Source: Acinetobacter sp. (GTDB taxonomy: Bacteria > Pseudomonadota > Gammaproteobacteria > Pseudomonadales > Moraxellaceae). From it: DNA of 15,208 bases. A program made the translations under genes and the position numbers. The notes under the pieces were generated by a model. It was not told the DNA's origin, made no database searches, and was given only the letters and a program-made list of their open reading frames with translations. The DNA lies in NCBI GenBank assembly GCA_030523805.1, contig JAUNHS010000004.1:15493-30700 (forward strand), read 5' to 3'. This document shows, piece by piece, positions 14,758 to 15,208 of the stretch (the first letter of the stretch is position 1; every line of letters begins with the position of its first letter).

Positions 14758-15208
14758 TTAAAAACTAGATAATCCTGACCACTCTTGCCAGCGATATTTC
14801 CAATAATCCCAACGAGATTCGTTGGCATAGCGTGCATAATCTACACTACGCTGTTGCCATTGTTGCTCAAAAAATGACTGTGCCGTTTGATAAGCTGTGT
14901 GCGATACAGGCATTTTCACTACCACATCGCTTTCTAAATTATAATTTTTTAAATTGCGTGCCGTAAAATTTGCCGAGCCGAGCAAAATTTCTGCATTTTG
15001 TCCATCAGCAACCATCAACATTTTGCTATGGCATTGCTCTTGCTGAACAGCACACCAACGCACATTCACGCCTGCTTGGTGCAATTCACTTGCCACGGTT
15101 TGATTAGGAATCCCTGACTTTTTATAGCCAAAACCTTGTGCATTGGCATCAAGTAAAATACGCACTTGCACCCCACGCTGATGAGCTTCGGTTAAGGCTT
15201 GAATGATT
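14758..15208 (-). CDS. phospholipase D-like protein, C-terminal part (cut by the window edge)
   Basis: The leftward frame is open from the window edge to the stop at 14758, giving about 150 residues of a longer protein. A GTG at 15171 is internal; codons for IIQALTEAHQRG continue upstream of it. The fragment carries the last HKD-type active-site motif: HSKMLMVADG followed by LLGSANFTARN, with His encoded at 15030-15028 and Lys two codons later. A strand-helix unit, RGVQVRILLDAN, precedes it. Such proteins use paired HKD motifs for phosphodiester cleavage or transfer on phospholipids or nucleic acids; the first motif would lie outside the window. The tail is rich in Trp, Tyr and Gln. It ends about 10 bases from the purine operon promoter. 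The specific substrate cannot be stated. Confidence 0.82.
   Translation of the reverse strand, partial: IIQALTEAHQRGVQVRILLDANAQGFGYKKSGIPNQTVASELHQAGVNVRWCAVQQEQCHSKMLMVADGQNAEILLGSANFTARNLKNYNLESDVVVKMPVSHTAYQTAQSFFEQQWQQRSVDYARYANESRWDYWKYRWQEWSGLSSF

Noticed and set aside
15169..15171. GTG at 15171 as the true start of the PLD-like gene
   Set aside because: The frame continues open to the window edge with family-like residues, and the protein would lack its first HKD motif; the gene is cut by the window.

Overview
The window is AT-rich, densely packed bacterial chromosome with short intergenic gaps and E. coli-like promoters and ribosome-binding sites. The protein styles (GcdH, IlvA, an AzgA-type permease with a Pa0148-like deaminase, a CPA1 antiporter) point to a gammaproteobacterium. 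My best guess is the Moraxellaceae (Acinetobacter/Moraxella relatives); this is an inference from protein flavour and base composition, not from a marker gene. No tRNA, rRNA, insertion sequence, integrase or CRISPR array is visible.

Layout. (1) Positions 1-1708: the first four codons of a leftward gene with its own promoter, then a rightward CPA1 Na+/H+ antiporter closed by a strong terminator. (2) Positions 1709-10587: a seven-gene catabolic block. It holds glutaryl-CoA dehydrogenase and a CaiB/BaiF CoA-transferase (rightward), two overlapping IclR-family regulators (leftward), then a GabD/DavD semialdehyde dehydrogenase, a GabT/DavT omega-aminotransferase and an APC amino-acid permease (rightward). 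Hairpins bound the block on both sides. (3) Positions 10588-12322: biosynthetic threonine deaminase ilvA with a terminator. (4) Positions 12342-14750: a leftward purine-salvage operon of an AzgA-type permease and a deaminase that looks like an adenine deaminase rather than an adenosine deaminase. (5) Positions 14758-15208: the 3' part of a leftward phospholipase-D-like gene cut by the window edge.

How the genes work together. Region 2 encodes a nearly complete route from an external omega-amino acid to central metabolism. The permease would import 5-aminovalerate (or GABA), the aminotransferase gives glutarate semialdehyde (or succinate semialdehyde), the dehydrogenase gives glutarate (or succinate), the CoA-transferase gives glutaryl-CoA, and GcdH gives crotonyl-CoA. 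The presence of gcdH and the CoA-transferase favours the C5 (5-aminovalerate/glutarate) reading over plain GABA use. Upstream lysine steps (lysine monooxygenase, aminovaleramidase) are not in the window. Regulation is probably by the two IclR proteins, through palindromic sites in the divergent regulator/dehydrogenase promoter and possibly in the gcdH leader.

The less ordinary signals are the overlapping IclR pair, the operator-like palindromes, a leader before the permease that can fold in two mutually exclusive ways, and a terminator-like hairpin inside the purine operon leader.
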